Shown here one piece after another: positions 7,936 to 16,304 of a stretch of DNA of 64,000 nt; position 1 is the first letter of the stretch, and each line of letters opens with the position of its first letter. Origin of the DNA: Treponema vincentii F0403 (lineage in GTDB: Bacteria > Spirochaetota > Spirochaetia > Treponematales > Treponemataceae); contig NZ_KE332512.1 in NCBI RefSeq assembly GCF_000412995.1, positions 124,001 through 188,000 on the forward strand, written 5' to 3'. The position numbers and the translations under genes are program-made. Under the pieces are notes generated by a model. The model ran no database searches and was not told the DNA's origin. It saw only the letters and a list, made by a program, of their open reading frames with translations.

Positions 7936-8076
7936 TTTGGCAGTTCCAAAAACTGGTTAGTTTTTAGAAATGCCCGACGAGTTTTGAGATAAGTTTCTTC
8001 ATTGCTATGACTTATCTCAAAACATCGCAAATAAATCTGAGGAAACCCTCTAAAAACTGAAGTTTTTAGAGGCTCC
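7936..8076 (+). repeat. Composite three-hairpin intergenic repeat, copy 1
   Basis: Three modules in order: a hairpin around CCAAAAACTGGTTAGTTTTT (about 7940-7968); a perfect 14-bp stem GTTTTGAGATAAGT / ACTTATCTCAAAAC (7981-7994, 8010-8023) with a 15-nt loop; a conserved linker (ATCGCAAATAAATCTGAGGA); and a hairpin with core AAAAACTGAAGTTTTT (8046-8076). The whole is homologous to 36685-36824, where the middle stem has different sequence but the same stem and loop lengths. It ends 38 nt before the permease start, in its probable 5' leader. Confidence 0.8.
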
Positions 8077-8114
8077 AATTTGATTTAATAAAAGGCTTTA
8101 AGGGGGAATTTTTT

Positions 8115-9508
8115 ATGACAGATGCGCAAATGCAGTTTAAAAGCCGCTATCGTGAGTACGGCGGTGAGCAAGCGTATTGGCCGGCGGGACCGTTTAAGAT
8201 TCGGTTACCTTTTATTGTATCACTCCATGGTCTTTTCCGGAGATGTTTCAGGCGCTCTTTATGTGCGCGACCTGTTTGGGAGCTATTCCGGTATTAACCG
8301 AAGTCTTGGGTGTCAGCTATGAAGTAGCGTTATCGATGGTTATCATCAACGGCTTCTTCTATACGCTGCATGTATTACTCGGCGATCCGGTCGTTCCGGG
8401 ATGGGTTACACCCGCAATCCCGCTGATTACGGCTTTTTTAACTAACGGCTATGTAATGGGACCGGAGCGGACTCAAGCCTTGATTGCCGTGCAGATGTGT
8501 CTCGGACTTATCTTTTTGGTATTCGGCATCACCGGTTTGGGCGGTAAGATGGTTAAAGTCGTGCCGAATTCCGTAAAAGCCGGTGTTTTGATGGGCGGCG
8601 GTATTGCGGCTGTTTTAGGTGAATTTAAGGCTACCGGCCGTTTTGATAAATATCCCATTTCCATCACTATCGGAATTATCGTGGCGTATTTTTGTTTATT
8701 CAGCCCGATTTGGGCGGATATGCGTAGGAAGAATAAACTCATCGATTCAATCGGTAAATTCGGTATGCTGCCTGCAATTTTAATTGGTGTCGTAGTGGGC
8801 CCGCTCGCCGGCGAATTTGCCATTCCCCATGTACAATGGTGGCCGCTTATTAAAGTGCCCGATTTTGCGGATATTTGGAATCAGCTTTCTCCATTCGCAA
8901 TCGGATGGCCGAGTATGAAAGTTTGGGCTGCTGCCATTCCCGTAGCGATTGTTACGTATATCATCGCATTCGGCGACTTTGTTACTTCGGAAGCACTCAT
9001 CAGAGAAGCCGATGAAGTTCGGCAGGATGAAAAGATCGACTTTAACGCAAACCGGTCGAACCTCGTTAGCGGTATTCGTAATGTGGCAATGTCAATGACC
9101 TGTCCGTATACGCAAATGTGCGGCCCGCTGTGGGCAGCTGTTACCGCAGCAGTTTCTCAGCGTTATAAGGAAAGTCCGAAAGCGATGGAATCAATTTATA
9201 GCGGTTTCGGTACGTTCCGTCTTTCGACATTCGTAGCCGTTGCGCTGCTGCCTATTTCTTCTCTGTTGCAGCCGTCTTTGCCGCTTGCGCTTTCGTTAAC
9301 GCTGATCGTACAAGGATATATTTGTACGCAGCTTGCGATGAATATGTGCAAAACCAATATTGAACGCGGTATTTGCGGTGTTATGGGCGCTGTTTTGGCA
9401 ATGCGCGGCGCCGCATGGGGGCTCGTCGTCGGTCTTGTTCTTTTTGCACTGCTCTATGATTCGAACAAAAAAGAAGCTGCAAAGCAGGCCGAAAAGGCGG
9501 AAAACTAA
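8115..9508 (+). pseudogene. Multispan permease resembling xanthine/uracil (NCS2-like) transporters, frameshifted
   Basis: The start at 8115 follows AAGGGGG and codes MTDAQMQFKSRYREYGGEQ..., in frame 0. From about 8195-8240 the protein continues in another frame (WSFPEMFQALFMCATCLGAIP...) to 9508, so one base has been lost between them. The long part (8243-9508, about 420 residues) has ten or more hydrophobic segments, with GDPVVPGWVTPAIPL and VGPLAGEFAIP loops. I place it in the NCS2/SLC23-like superfamily by general pattern only; the substrate is unknown. Its position between 4-hydroxybutyrate genes suggests a carboxylate or related acid, an inference. A sequencing error could mimic the frameshift. 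Confidence 0.7.
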
Positions 9509-9585
9509 TTATCGTCCTCAACGTACAACGTAGAACGTTGCTGGGAAACGGCGAGCATTAAGCTCTCCGTATAGATGAATAGTAC

Positions 9586-9624
9586 GAGGCTGTCTTGAGA
9601 ATAACTGATTTTTGGGACAGCCTC
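9586..9624 (+). repeat. Dispersed hairpin element, simple copy
   Basis: GAGGCTGTCT (9586-9595) pairs with GGGACAGCCTC (9614-9624) around TGAGAATAACTGATTTTT. It resembles the third module of the composite repeat. It lies between the permease and the NifU-type gene. Confidence 0.6.
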
Positions 9625-9717
9625 TATGCAGCCGATTAAGTTCCATTCCAAGGTAAATCGAACGAAATAATCGGCTATTATATAGAAAAAATTTTATTGG
9701 TAAAAGGAGATGCCTGC

Positions 9718-10002
9718 ATGTACGAGGAACTGGAAAAGACATTGGATACTTATGTGCGACCGCTGTTGAGAGCTCACGGCGGCGATATGCAGGTAGTGGA
9801 TTTTACGGACGGTGTAGTTAAGTTCAAATTGCACGGGCATTGTGCGGGCTGTCCCGCTGCCGATTTTACCACCGAGAATCTTATTCAAACGGAGCTGATG
9901 GAACACATGCCGGAAGTAAAACAAGCCGTTTTAATAAATGAAGTGAGTCAGAGTTTGTTGGATGAGGCTCGATCCATTTTAAAACAACGCCATGGCGGAT
10001 AA
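9718..10002 (+). CDS. NifU C-terminal-like Fe-S scaffold protein
   Basis: 94 residues, a stand-alone NifU-C (Nfu) domain. The CxxC that carries a [4Fe-4S] cluster is HCAGCPAAD near residue 42, preceded by the family LRAHGGDMQVVDF strand. ATG 9718 is chosen over a GTG upstream because AAAAGGAG precedes it at good distance. Its last 11 bases overlap the next gene. Sitting in a locus whose key enzyme, 4-hydroxybutyryl-CoA dehydratase, needs a [4Fe-4S] cluster, it may help mature that enzyme or the Cys-rich neighbour; this is inferred from context. Confidence 0.9.
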   Translation: MYEELEKTLDTYVRPLLRAHGGDMQVVDFTDGVVKFKLHGHCAGCPAADFTTENLIQTELMEHMPEVKQAVLINEVSQSLLDEARSILKQRHGG

Positions 10003-10726
10003 GATTTCGATCGGCGTACGCTATTGTGGCGGATGTAATAACCGATACGACAGGGTTGCCGTTATTCGCCGCCTCGAAACGCTGGTGCCGGAGGTTGAGT
10101 TCGTAACGGCGCAGGCGGGAACTCCCTATCCGGCCGCGCTTATCGTTGCGGGCTGCCCAACCGATTGTGCAAAACGCGACGATATTTCCGTGCCGACAGG
10201 CCGCTTGTTTAAAATCGGCGGCTGGGAAGACCTTTTACCGGCGCGGGATTTTATTAAAGAAGTTTGTGCGGAAGCGTGTGCGAAACAAGAGGAGCGTTCG
10301 TTAACCCATGAGCAAGTGTTGGAAATACTGCCGCAGCGGCCGCCGATGCTGTTTATCGACACGGTCTCTACGCTTGTTCCCGGTAAGGAAGTTAAGGCAT
10401 CCTTTTACGTTACGCCTGAATTGAGTTTGTTAAAAGGGCACTTTCCCGATAATCCGATATTTCCGGGAGTGTGCGCCGTTGAAGCGATTGCTCAGGCGGC
10501 GGACATTTTGCTGTTAACGCTCGATCGGTATGCCGGAAAAACGCCGCTCTTCATGGGAATTAAAAAAGCGAACTTCCGTAAAAAAATTCTTTTGGGCGAT
10601 ATGCTTGAAATCTACAGTACGCTTTTGGAAGAGCGGGCGGAATTAGGCTGGGTGAGCTGCCGCGGCCAAATTTTTTCGGACGGTGATTTAGCCGCCGATG
10701 CCGAAGTAACCCTTGCCATGCGGTAA
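9992..10726 (+). CDS. Cys-rich domain fused to FabZ-like hotdog dehydratase
   Basis: 244 residues in two parts. Residues 1-105 form a small Cys-rich unit (YCGGCNNRYDR near the N-terminus, then AGCPTDCAKRDD), a possible metal or Fe-S site. Residues 108-244 are a FabZ/FabA-type hotdog: LPQRPPMLFIDTV, then GHFPDNPIFPGV with the catalytic His, then the acid in CAVEAIAQAADILL. FabZ dehydrates 3-hydroxyacyl-ACP, or CoA in some relatives. The start overlaps the NifU-type gene by 11 bases, so the two are translationally coupled. The combination with a Cys-rich head is unusual. The natural substrate could be a C4 acyl-CoA, given the 4-hydroxybutyrate CoA-transferase next door. Confidence 0.8.
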   Translation: MADKISIGVRYCGGCNNRYDRVAVIRRLETLVPEVEFVTAQAGTPYPAALIVAGCPTDCAKRDDISVPTGRLFKIGGWEDLLPARDFIKEVCAEACAKQEERSLTHEQVLEILPQRPPMLFIDTVSTLVPGKEVKASFYVTPELSLLKGHFPDNPIFPGVCAVEAIAQAADILLLTLDRYAGKTPLFMGIKKANFRKKILLGDMLEIYSTLLEERAELGWVSCRGQIFSDGDLAADAEVTLAMR

Positions 10727-10751
10727 GGAAACGGATGTTTTTAAAGAAATA

Positions 10752-10828
10752 CTCGGGAATTGCAATTTCCGAGCAGTCTTAACGGGTTTTGAAATACGTT
10801 TGTGCAGCGCACGAACGTATTTCAAAAC
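10752..10828 (+). repeat. Two hairpins in the leader of the CoA-transferase gene
   Basis: The first is a near-perfect palindrome CTCGGGAATTGCAATTTCCGAG folded at 10752-10773. The second is a perfect 15-bp stem (GTTTTGAAATACGTT, 10786-10800, with 10814-10828) around a 13-base loop that can itself pair (GTGC/GCAC). The second matches the middle module of the composite repeats (GTTTTGAGATAAGT, GTTTAAAATTAAGT) with changed but still pairing arms. It ends 16 bases before the ribosome binding site of the next gene. Confidence 0.7.
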
Positions 10829-10856
10829 ATAAAAAATGTATGGAAAGGAGTATCGT

Positions 10857-12155
10857 ATGTCTGATTGGAAGAAGTATTATCAGGAGCATTTGACAACTGC
10901 TGCAGAGGCTGTCAAGCACATTAAGTCGGGAAACCGCGTTGTGATCGGCCATGCCTGCGGTGAACCTGCTCACTTGGTGAATGCAATGGTGGATAATGCT
11001 GCGGCATATAAAAATGTCGAAATCGTCCACATGGTTGCAATGGGCGGCGGTAAGTATTGCCAGCCTGAATATGCCGAAAACTTTCGGCACAATGCGCTGT
11101 TTGTCGGTGGAAGCACACGCGAAGCAGTTGCTGCAGGACGTGCGGATTATACACCGTGCTTCTTTTTTGAAATTCCTCGGCTGTTCAGAACAACCTTACC
11201 GGTCGATGTGGCAATGGTAACCGTTAGCCCGCCTGATGAGAACGGTATGTGCTCACTCGGCGTATCCGTCGATTACACACAGGAAGCGGTAAAACAGGCA
11301 AAAACCGTTATCGCGCAGGTCAATAAGGAAATGCCGTGGACAGGCCCGAACAGTCTCGTTTCGGTACAAGACCTCGACTTTATTGTCGAACACAATGAAC
11401 CGTTGATTGAATTGCCGCCGCCCAAGATCGGCGATATAGAAAGAGCAATCGGAGAGCATTGCGCCTCGCTTATTCCCGACGGAGCGACCCTCCAGCTCGG
11501 TATCGGCGCTATTCCCGACGCCGTTCTGTTGTTCCTTAAAGGTAAAAAAGATTTGGGTATCCACTCCGAAATGTTCTCGGACGGCGTAGTCGAACTTGCA
11601 GAAGCGGGTGTTATTACCAACAAGAAAAAGACGCTGCATCCCGGGAAGTTTATCGTCAACTTCTTGATGGGTACCAAAAGACTGTATGATTTTGTCAATC
11701 ATAATCCCGATGTCGATATGCGTCCGGTCGACTATGTGAATAACCCGTTCATCGTTGCACAGAACGATTATTTGATTTCGATTAACTCCTGCGTACAGGT
11801 AGATTTGATGGGACAGGTCGCTTCCGAAACCATCGGACTTAAGCAGTTCTCCGGCGTCGGCGGACAGGTTGACTTTGTGCGCGGCGCATCCGCAAGCAAG
11901 GGCGGTGTTTCGATTATGGCAATGCCGGCAACGGTAAAGGGCAAGATTTCGAAGATCGTTCCGCTGTTGGATGAAGGCGCTGCCGTTACTACAAGCCGCA
12001 ATGATGTGGACTATGTCGTTACCGAATACGGCATTGCCGCGCTGAAAGGCTTGACATTAAAGCAGCGTGCGCATAATCTGATTGCAATTGCGCATCCCGA
12101 TTTCCGTGAAGAATTAAAAGCGGAATTTGAAAAGCGCTTTAACTGCAAGTACTAG
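10857..12155 (+). CDS. abfT: 4-hydroxybutyrate CoA-transferase (AbfT/Cat2 type)
   Basis: 432 residues, the family length. It moves CoA from acetyl-CoA (or a similar donor) to 4-hydroxybutyrate, the step before the dehydratase. The active-site glutamate lies in IHSEMFSDGVVEL (about residue 238), which forms the glutamyl-CoA intermediate; GIGAIPDAVL and the Gly-rich GVGGQVDFVRGA loop are also typical. ATG 10857 has AAAGGAG six bases upstream; an in-frame ATG at 10836 lies before it. With abfD broken, this enzyme would lose its downstream step here unless another dehydratase copy exists elsewhere in the genome. Confidence 0.93.
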   Translation: MSDWKKYYQEHLTTAAEAVKHIKSGNRVVIGHACGEPAHLVNAMVDNAAAYKNVEIVHMVAMGGGKYCQPEYAENFRHNALFVGGSTREAVAAGRADYTPCFFFEIPRLFRTTLPVDVAMVTVSPPDENGMCSLGVSVDYTQEAVKQAKTVIAQVNKEMPWTGPNSLVSVQDLDFIVEHNEPLIELPPPKIGDIERAIGEHCASLIPDGATLQLGIGAIPDAVLLFLKGKKDLGIHSEMFSDGVVELAEAGVITNKKKTLHPGKFIVNFLMGTKRLYDFVNHNPDVDMRPVDYVNNPFIVAQNDYLISINSCVQVDLMGQVASETIGLKQFSGVGGQVDFVRGASASKGGVSIMAMPATVKGKISKIVPLLDEGAAVTTSRNDVDYVVTEYGIAALKGLTLKQRAHNLIAIAHPDFREELKAEFEKRFNCKY

Positions 12156-12255
12156 AGCATAGTAGAAGAAATACATTTTACATGAAAGGCATGGCTTATA
12201 GTTGCAAAAAGATACATTCTATCTCAGCAAACGGCGGCTATAAGCAGCCTGCCTG

Positions 12256-12293
12256 TGGGAGGGTAAAAGGTTATCCGCTTTTTATCCTCTTGC
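12256..12293 (+). terminator. Possible terminator hairpin after CoA-transferase gene
   Basis: GAGGGTAAAAG pairs with CTTTTTATCCTC (with G-U pairs) about 100 bases after the stop. A second long-range pairing (GGCTTATAG near 12193 with CTATAAGC near 12238) lies just before it. There is no strong U-tract. Confidence 0.4.
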
Positions 12294-12359
12294 AAAATTA
12301 AACAAAGTGATGATGTATATAAATGGTATTAGAAAATACAATTTGGGAGAAGATATATC

Positions 12360-13637
12360 TTGTTTCTTAAAGAGATAAAAGTATTCGAATGGGGAAAAAT
12401 ATTTTTTCCTATGCTTATATCCCTCAGCTTTTCTCGTATTTTGACTCAAACCGATTTGTATTTTTTACGTAATTTCCCGAATACAATCGTTCTTCTTTCT
12501 TTTTTCTCACAAATTTCTATTTTTGATTTTATTATTGCTCTATCAGTAATTCCAACGTGCTTAGTTACTGTTTCGCATTACCGTTCCGGCGCTATTCAAA
12601 ATAGTTTAATCCCGTTTTCTTGTTATTGCGGTATAATTATTGGATGTATTTCTGCTATCGTTTCAATCGTTTTATTTTTTACACTCCAAATGAATAAAAA
12701 ATTAAATATGCCGTTTCAAGAGTTTTTTTTCGTATTGATTATAATTACCGTTACTATTCCATTCCGTTGGCTGCAATTAAGTACAACATCATTACTACAT
12801 TTAAAAAAAAAAGGATATATCGTTTTAATTATTTCGTTTATCAGTATTTTTATCAATTATATTCTTGATTACTGTTTTTTAAATATCTTTGGATACATCG
12901 GCTGCTTTTTTGCTACTTTATTGGTAACGATAGTAACAAGTGTAAGTTATATAATTAGCCTGCGGGTAAATTTACTCCATAGAAACCGACGTATTCAAAT
13001 GGCTTTAGTTAATAAATCAAAAAATAATATCTATAAGGAATTTTCAAGAATTGTACTATTAAAAATAGGGATGGCAATTGTATATGGAATCGTATTAGCT
13101 CATTCCGATTCTGCTTACACTATGCCCGTTATTCTTCAATTTAGTATTATATTTGAATTTAATAATCTTATTTCCGTAATACCTATCAGCACCTATAGAA
13201 CTGCTGTCATTTTAGGAAATACCTCGTTTAAAGAAAAGCTTTATTCTATTTTATTAAATTCAATCTTTATTTTATTTATTTATGTTATAATACGTATTTT
13301 CCTAACGAATATAGTGAATATTTATGGATTATCTGATAATAGTCGGATATTTCAATTTTATTTAAAAACTGTTATTTTTTTACTATTGACAGATTCTCTC
13401 GTATCTTTTTTACGCGCAGAAATGCAATTAAGAAATAAATTTATTAATACTGTTTTTGTCGAAACAGGTATTGTCTATATTTTTTTCATACCGGTTATTA
13501 TTTTTTCTCTGCGTTTATCTTATTATAATATGATCGTTATCGCTTTTATCTTAACTAATTTATGTACAATTATCGGATATCTTATAGCTTATAAAATAAC
13601 CGACATATCTCGTATAAATCGTTTAATTATGAAATAG
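12360..13637 (+). CDS. AT-rich multispan membrane protein, MATE/flippase-like
   Basis: 425 residues with about 12 hydrophobic segments spread over the whole length. The pattern recalls the MOP superfamily (MATE exporters and polysaccharide flippases), for example FSRILTQTDLYFLRNFPN near the start and paired six-span halves. The start is TTG at 12360, with GGGAGA ten bases before it. Base use differs sharply from neighbours: runs of A/T, AT-ending codons and Phe/Ile/Asn-rich protein, suggesting recent acquisition. It ends 44 bases before the acyl carrier protein gene on the same strand, so it may export the product of the acyl cluster. The substrate is unknown. Confidence 0.65.
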   Translation: MFLKEIKVFEWGKIFFPMLISLSFSRILTQTDLYFLRNFPNTIVLLSFFSQISIFDFIIALSVIPTCLVTVSHYRSGAIQNSLIPFSCYCGIIIGCISAIVSIVLFFTLQMNKKLNMPFQEFFFVLIIITVTIPFRWLQLSTTSLLHLKKKGYIVLIISFISIFINYILDYCFLNIFGYIGCFFATLLVTIVTSVSYIISLRVNLLHRNRRIQMALVNKSKNNIYKEFSRIVLLKIGMAIVYGIVLAHSDSAYTMPVILQFSIIFEFNNLISVIPISTYRTAVILGNTSFKEKLYSILLNSIFILFIYVIIRIFLTNIVNIYGLSDNSRIFQFYLKTVIFLLLTDSLVSFLRAEMQLRNKFINTVFVETGIVYIFFIPVIIFSLRLSYYNMIVIAFILTNLCTIIGYLIAYKITDISRINRLIMK

Positions 13638-13681
13638 TTTATACGAAGCAAAATACACACGGACTTATAGAGGAGATGAAA

Positions 13682-13918
13682 ATGACAAATCTTGAACAAT
13701 ACGACCGCATTTTTTTGCAGAATTTTCCGGTTAAAAAAGAAGATTTACCCGGATTGAAGTACCGCGGTTTGAAGGAGTGGGATTCGGTTGGGCACATGGA
13801 TTTGGTTGGCCTTATCGAAGAAACATTCGGAATTAATTTAAGTACGCTGGATGTTTTGGAATTTTCTACGTATGAAAAAGGCAAAACGATTCTTGCGAAA
13901 TACGGTGTAGAAATTTAA
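13682..13918 (+). CDS. Acyl carrier protein
   Basis: 78 residues. The phosphopantetheine attachment serine is in EWDSVGHMDLVGLIEE (about residue 36), the classic DS-x-x-x-x-L helix start. ATG 13682 has AGAGGAG six bases upstream; an ATG six bases earlier is too close to that site. It differs from the housekeeping AcpP (usually ...GADSLDTVEL), which points to a dedicated carrier protein for the neighbouring LuxE/LuxC pair. The next gene begins immediately after its stop. Confidence 0.92.
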   Translation: MTNLEQYDRIFLQNFPVKKEDLPGLKYRGLKEWDSVGHMDLVGLIEETFGINLSTLDVLEFSTYEKGKTILAKYGVEI

Positions 13919-14602
13919 GTGGCTGCCGTAGCGATTTCGGTATGGACTGAACCCTTAGCCGAAAGCAACTGCTATATTATATACGAAAATACGGAACGGC
14001 ACGGGGATGAGAATGCTCCTTGTGTAGTGATTGATCCGAACGACCCTGCGGGGCCGCTTTCGGTGTTGGAACAAAAAAATTTACACCCCGAATGGATATT
14101 GTTAACGCACGAACACTGCGACCATACGGCAGGGCTGGAACCGATGAGGGCGCGCTTTCCCGATGCGCAGGTAATGGCGAGCGAGAAGTGTAATATCGGG
14201 ATGCAGAATGCGCGGCTCAATATGTCGCGGATGATGGAGGTGTATCTCACCTTTTTCGGTAAGTCGGGTGTGTCTTATACCCCGTTTGTGTGCCGCCCTG
14301 CGGATAAAACATATAGCGAGGCCTGTACGCTGGACTGGCGCGGGCATACGTTCCGCTTTGTGCCGTTGCCCGGACATACCGCAGGCAGTGTCGGTATTTT
14401 TCTTGATGACGATATCTTTTTTTCGGGTGATTATTTGTTGCCGGGCAGGGAAGTGATTTTGCGGCTTCCCGGCGGCAGTGAAAAAGACTATCGTGAAATC
14501 ACGGAACCCTTCTTAGCAACATTGCCCGTCGGTATTCATATTTACCCCGGCCACGGCAAGGATTATAGGCTTGCTGTGCCGGTTGATAAAGGGGTTTTAT
14601 GA
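13919..14602 (+). CDS. Metallo-beta-lactamase-fold hydrolase
   Basis: 227 residues starting with GTG directly after the acyl carrier protein stop (TAAGTG), hence coupled to it. The zinc motif THEHCDHTAG (about residues 61-70), the later PGHTAGSVG and the final YPGHG are all present, as in the glyoxalase II/MBL hydrolase group. A thioesterase-like role on acyl-S-carrier intermediates is plausible from the context with ACP, LuxE and LuxC, but this is inferred. No signal peptide, so it is cytoplasmic. Confidence 0.88.
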   Translation: MAAVAISVWTEPLAESNCYIIYENTERHGDENAPCVVIDPNDPAGPLSVLEQKNLHPEWILLTHEHCDHTAGLEPMRARFPDAQVMASEKCNIGMQNARLNMSRMMEVYLTFFGKSGVSYTPFVCRPADKTYSEACTLDWRGHTFRFVPLPGHTAGSVGIFLDDDIFFSGDYLLPGREVILRLPGGSEKDYREITEPFLATLPVGIHIYPGHGKDYRLAVPVDKGVL

Positions 14603-14649
14603 TATGTCGGCACGATACATATATCGTATTGACAATATCGGCATGGAAA

Positions 14650-14678
14650 TTGCAAAAAAGCCCTAACCGTATTATAAT
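14650..14678 (+). promoter_or_regulatory. Promoter of the AAA-ATPase gene, leaderless arrangement
   Basis: -35 TTGCAA (14650-14655), 17-bp spacer, -10 TATAAT (14673-14678), then six bases and the ATG at 14685. There is no ribosome binding site. Confidence 0.75.
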
Positions 14679-14684
14679 GACGGT

Positions 14685-16292
14685 ATGACCATTACCCGTA
14701 AATTACCGGTCGGCATACAGAGTTTTGAAAAACTCCGCCGTGACGGATATATCTATGTTGATAAGACGGCATTTGCATGGAATCTTGTTCAATTATCCAG
14801 TCCGTATTTCTTAAGCCGCCCGCGGCGGTTTGGAAAAAGCTTATTTCTTTCTACATTAGCGGCGTATTTTCGTGGACAGAAAGAACTGTTTAAGGGACTG
14901 TACCTTGAACAAGCGGAAGAACTTCAGGCCTCACATGAAGGCAGAGCCGCTTGGGAAGAATATCCGGTATTATATCTGGATTTTAATACAAAAAATTATT
15001 CGGATGAGCAGGCCTTGGCAGCTATCTTGAATGCGCATCTCCGCGATTGGGAAGAAGCTTTTATGCTGGAACAGAGAGAGGAAGCGCCGGATGGCCGGTT
15101 AAAAGACCTCATTCAACGTATCTATCGAAAAACCGGGAAACAGGTTGTTATCCTTGTGGACGAATACGACAAACCGCTTCTGCAAACGATGGGTGTAAAT
15201 GAAGAACTGAATGAACGATACCGCAATGCACTCAAAGCGTTTTACTCAGTGATCAAAACCTGCGACCAATATATCCGCTTTACTTTTTTAACGGGTGTTA
15301 CCAAATTCAGCAAGGTTAGTATCTTTAGTGATCTCAATAACCTCAATGATATCAGTTTGCTGCCGAAATATGCCGGTATCTGCGGTATCAGCCAAAGTGA
15401 ATTGGAAAGTACCTTTGCTCCTGAAATTGAAGCGCTTGCACAGGCGAATGAGCTTACCTATGATGAAACACTCAAACAGCTAAAGCAAAATTATGACGGT
15501 TACTGTTTTGCTCAAGCATCTGAAAATATGTATAACCCGTTTAGCCTGTTACGGGTATTTGACGGACAGATTTTTCAAAGCTATTGGTTTAGTACGGGAA
15601 CACCGACTTTTTTGGTTAATTACCTCAAAGACGCACACTACTTTATCCCCGACTTGGATGGAAAGGTTGAGCTTGATGAAGAAGGTTTACAAACATATCG
15701 AGCCGTTGCAAAAGAGCCGTTTCCGATTCTCTTTCAATCGGGGTATTTGACGATTAAAGAATACATAAAAGATGCCCGGTTGTATAGGTTGGGCTTTCCG
15801 AATGATGAGGTTCGGTACGGCTTTTTAAAGAACTTATTACCTGCATATTCATCGGTACAACCCGATGAAACAGGGAAATCGATATGGCGATTTGTGGAAG
15901 ATATCCGCAAGGGCGATGTAAACGGCTTTATGGGACGGCTTCAGTCGATCATAGCCGGTATTTCTTATGACAACTTCACAGAAGAAAACCTGAAACTGCG
16001 GGAGCAGAACTATCAGACCGCTGTGTATCTTGTGTTTACGCTAATGGGGCAGTTTGTGCAGACCGAGGTGCATTGTAGTACCGGACGAGCTGACTGCGTG
16101 GTTACTACTGCAGATAGTATCTACCTCTTTGAGTTTAAGCTCACCGGCAACGGCAGTGCGGAAGATGCACTCAATCAGATAAAAGAGAAAGAATATGCAG
16201 CAAAATATCAGGTGGATGGTAAGAAGATTGTGCTCATCGGAAGCTCTTTTGATGAAAAGACGAGGACGATTAAGGAGTGGCGCGTATGCTGA
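14685..16292 (+). CDS. AAA-ATPase-like protein with PD-(D/E)XK nuclease domain
   Basis: 535 residues. The N-terminal AAA-ATPase-like region begins LPVGIQSFEKLRRDGYIYVDKT. Its P-loop-like RPRRFGKSLFLSTL and Walker B-like VVILVDEYDKPLL are typical. The C-terminal part carries a DUF1703/PD-(D/E)XK nuclease-like core (GRADCVVTTADSIYLFEFK). Treponeme and Bacteroides genomes hold many near copies. The role is unknown, and mobile or defence functions have been proposed for the group. It sits between two halves of the acyl cluster, has its own promoter, and may be a later insertion there. Confidence 0.88.
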   Translation: MTITRKLPVGIQSFEKLRRDGYIYVDKTAFAWNLVQLSSPYFLSRPRRFGKSLFLSTLAAYFRGQKELFKGLYLEQAEELQASHEGRAAWEEYPVLYLDFNTKNYSDEQALAAILNAHLRDWEEAFMLEQREEAPDGRLKDLIQRIYRKTGKQVVILVDEYDKPLLQTMGVNEELNERYRNALKAFYSVIKTCDQYIRFTFLTGVTKFSKVSIFSDLNNLNDISLLPKYAGICGISQSELESTFAPEIEALAQANELTYDETLKQLKQNYDGYCFAQASENMYNPFSLLRVFDGQIFQSYWFSTGTPTFLVNYLKDAHYFIPDLDGKVELDEEGLQTYRAVAKEPFPILFQSGYLTIKEYIKDARLYRLGFPNDEVRYGFLKNLLPAYSSVQPDETGKSIWRFVEDIRKGDVNGFMGRLQSIIAGISYDNFTEENLKLREQNYQTAVYLVFTLMGQFVQTEVHCSTGRADCVVTTADSIYLFEFKLTGNGSAEDALNQIKEKEYAAKYQVDGKKIVLIGSSFDEKTRTIKEWRVC

Positions 16293-16304
16293 ATTATAGG
16301 AAAC

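Larger units (their letters stand above)
7370..8114. other. Long non-coding stretch with two structured elements
   Basis: About 745 bases without a convincing gene. It should hold the divergent promoters of abfD and the permease. It contains a perfect 14-bp inverted repeat (7635-7648 and 7672-7685, arm TTTGGTTCATTTAT, 23-base spacer) and the composite hairpin repeat at 7936-8076. A 19-codon open frame at 7825-7884 (MYISLKDRVVIAE...) has no recognisable relatives and is probably chance. Confidence 0.6.

Noticed and set aside
7936-8076. CRISPR or MITE explanation for the composite repeats
   Set aside because: No regular spacers and no tandem array; no terminal inverted repeat or target duplication was visible at the borders.
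12192-12206. TGGCTTATAGTTGCA, resembling a sigma-54 -24/-12 promoter
   Set aside because: The spacing between GG and GC is one base too short for RpoN and no gene starts suitably downstream.
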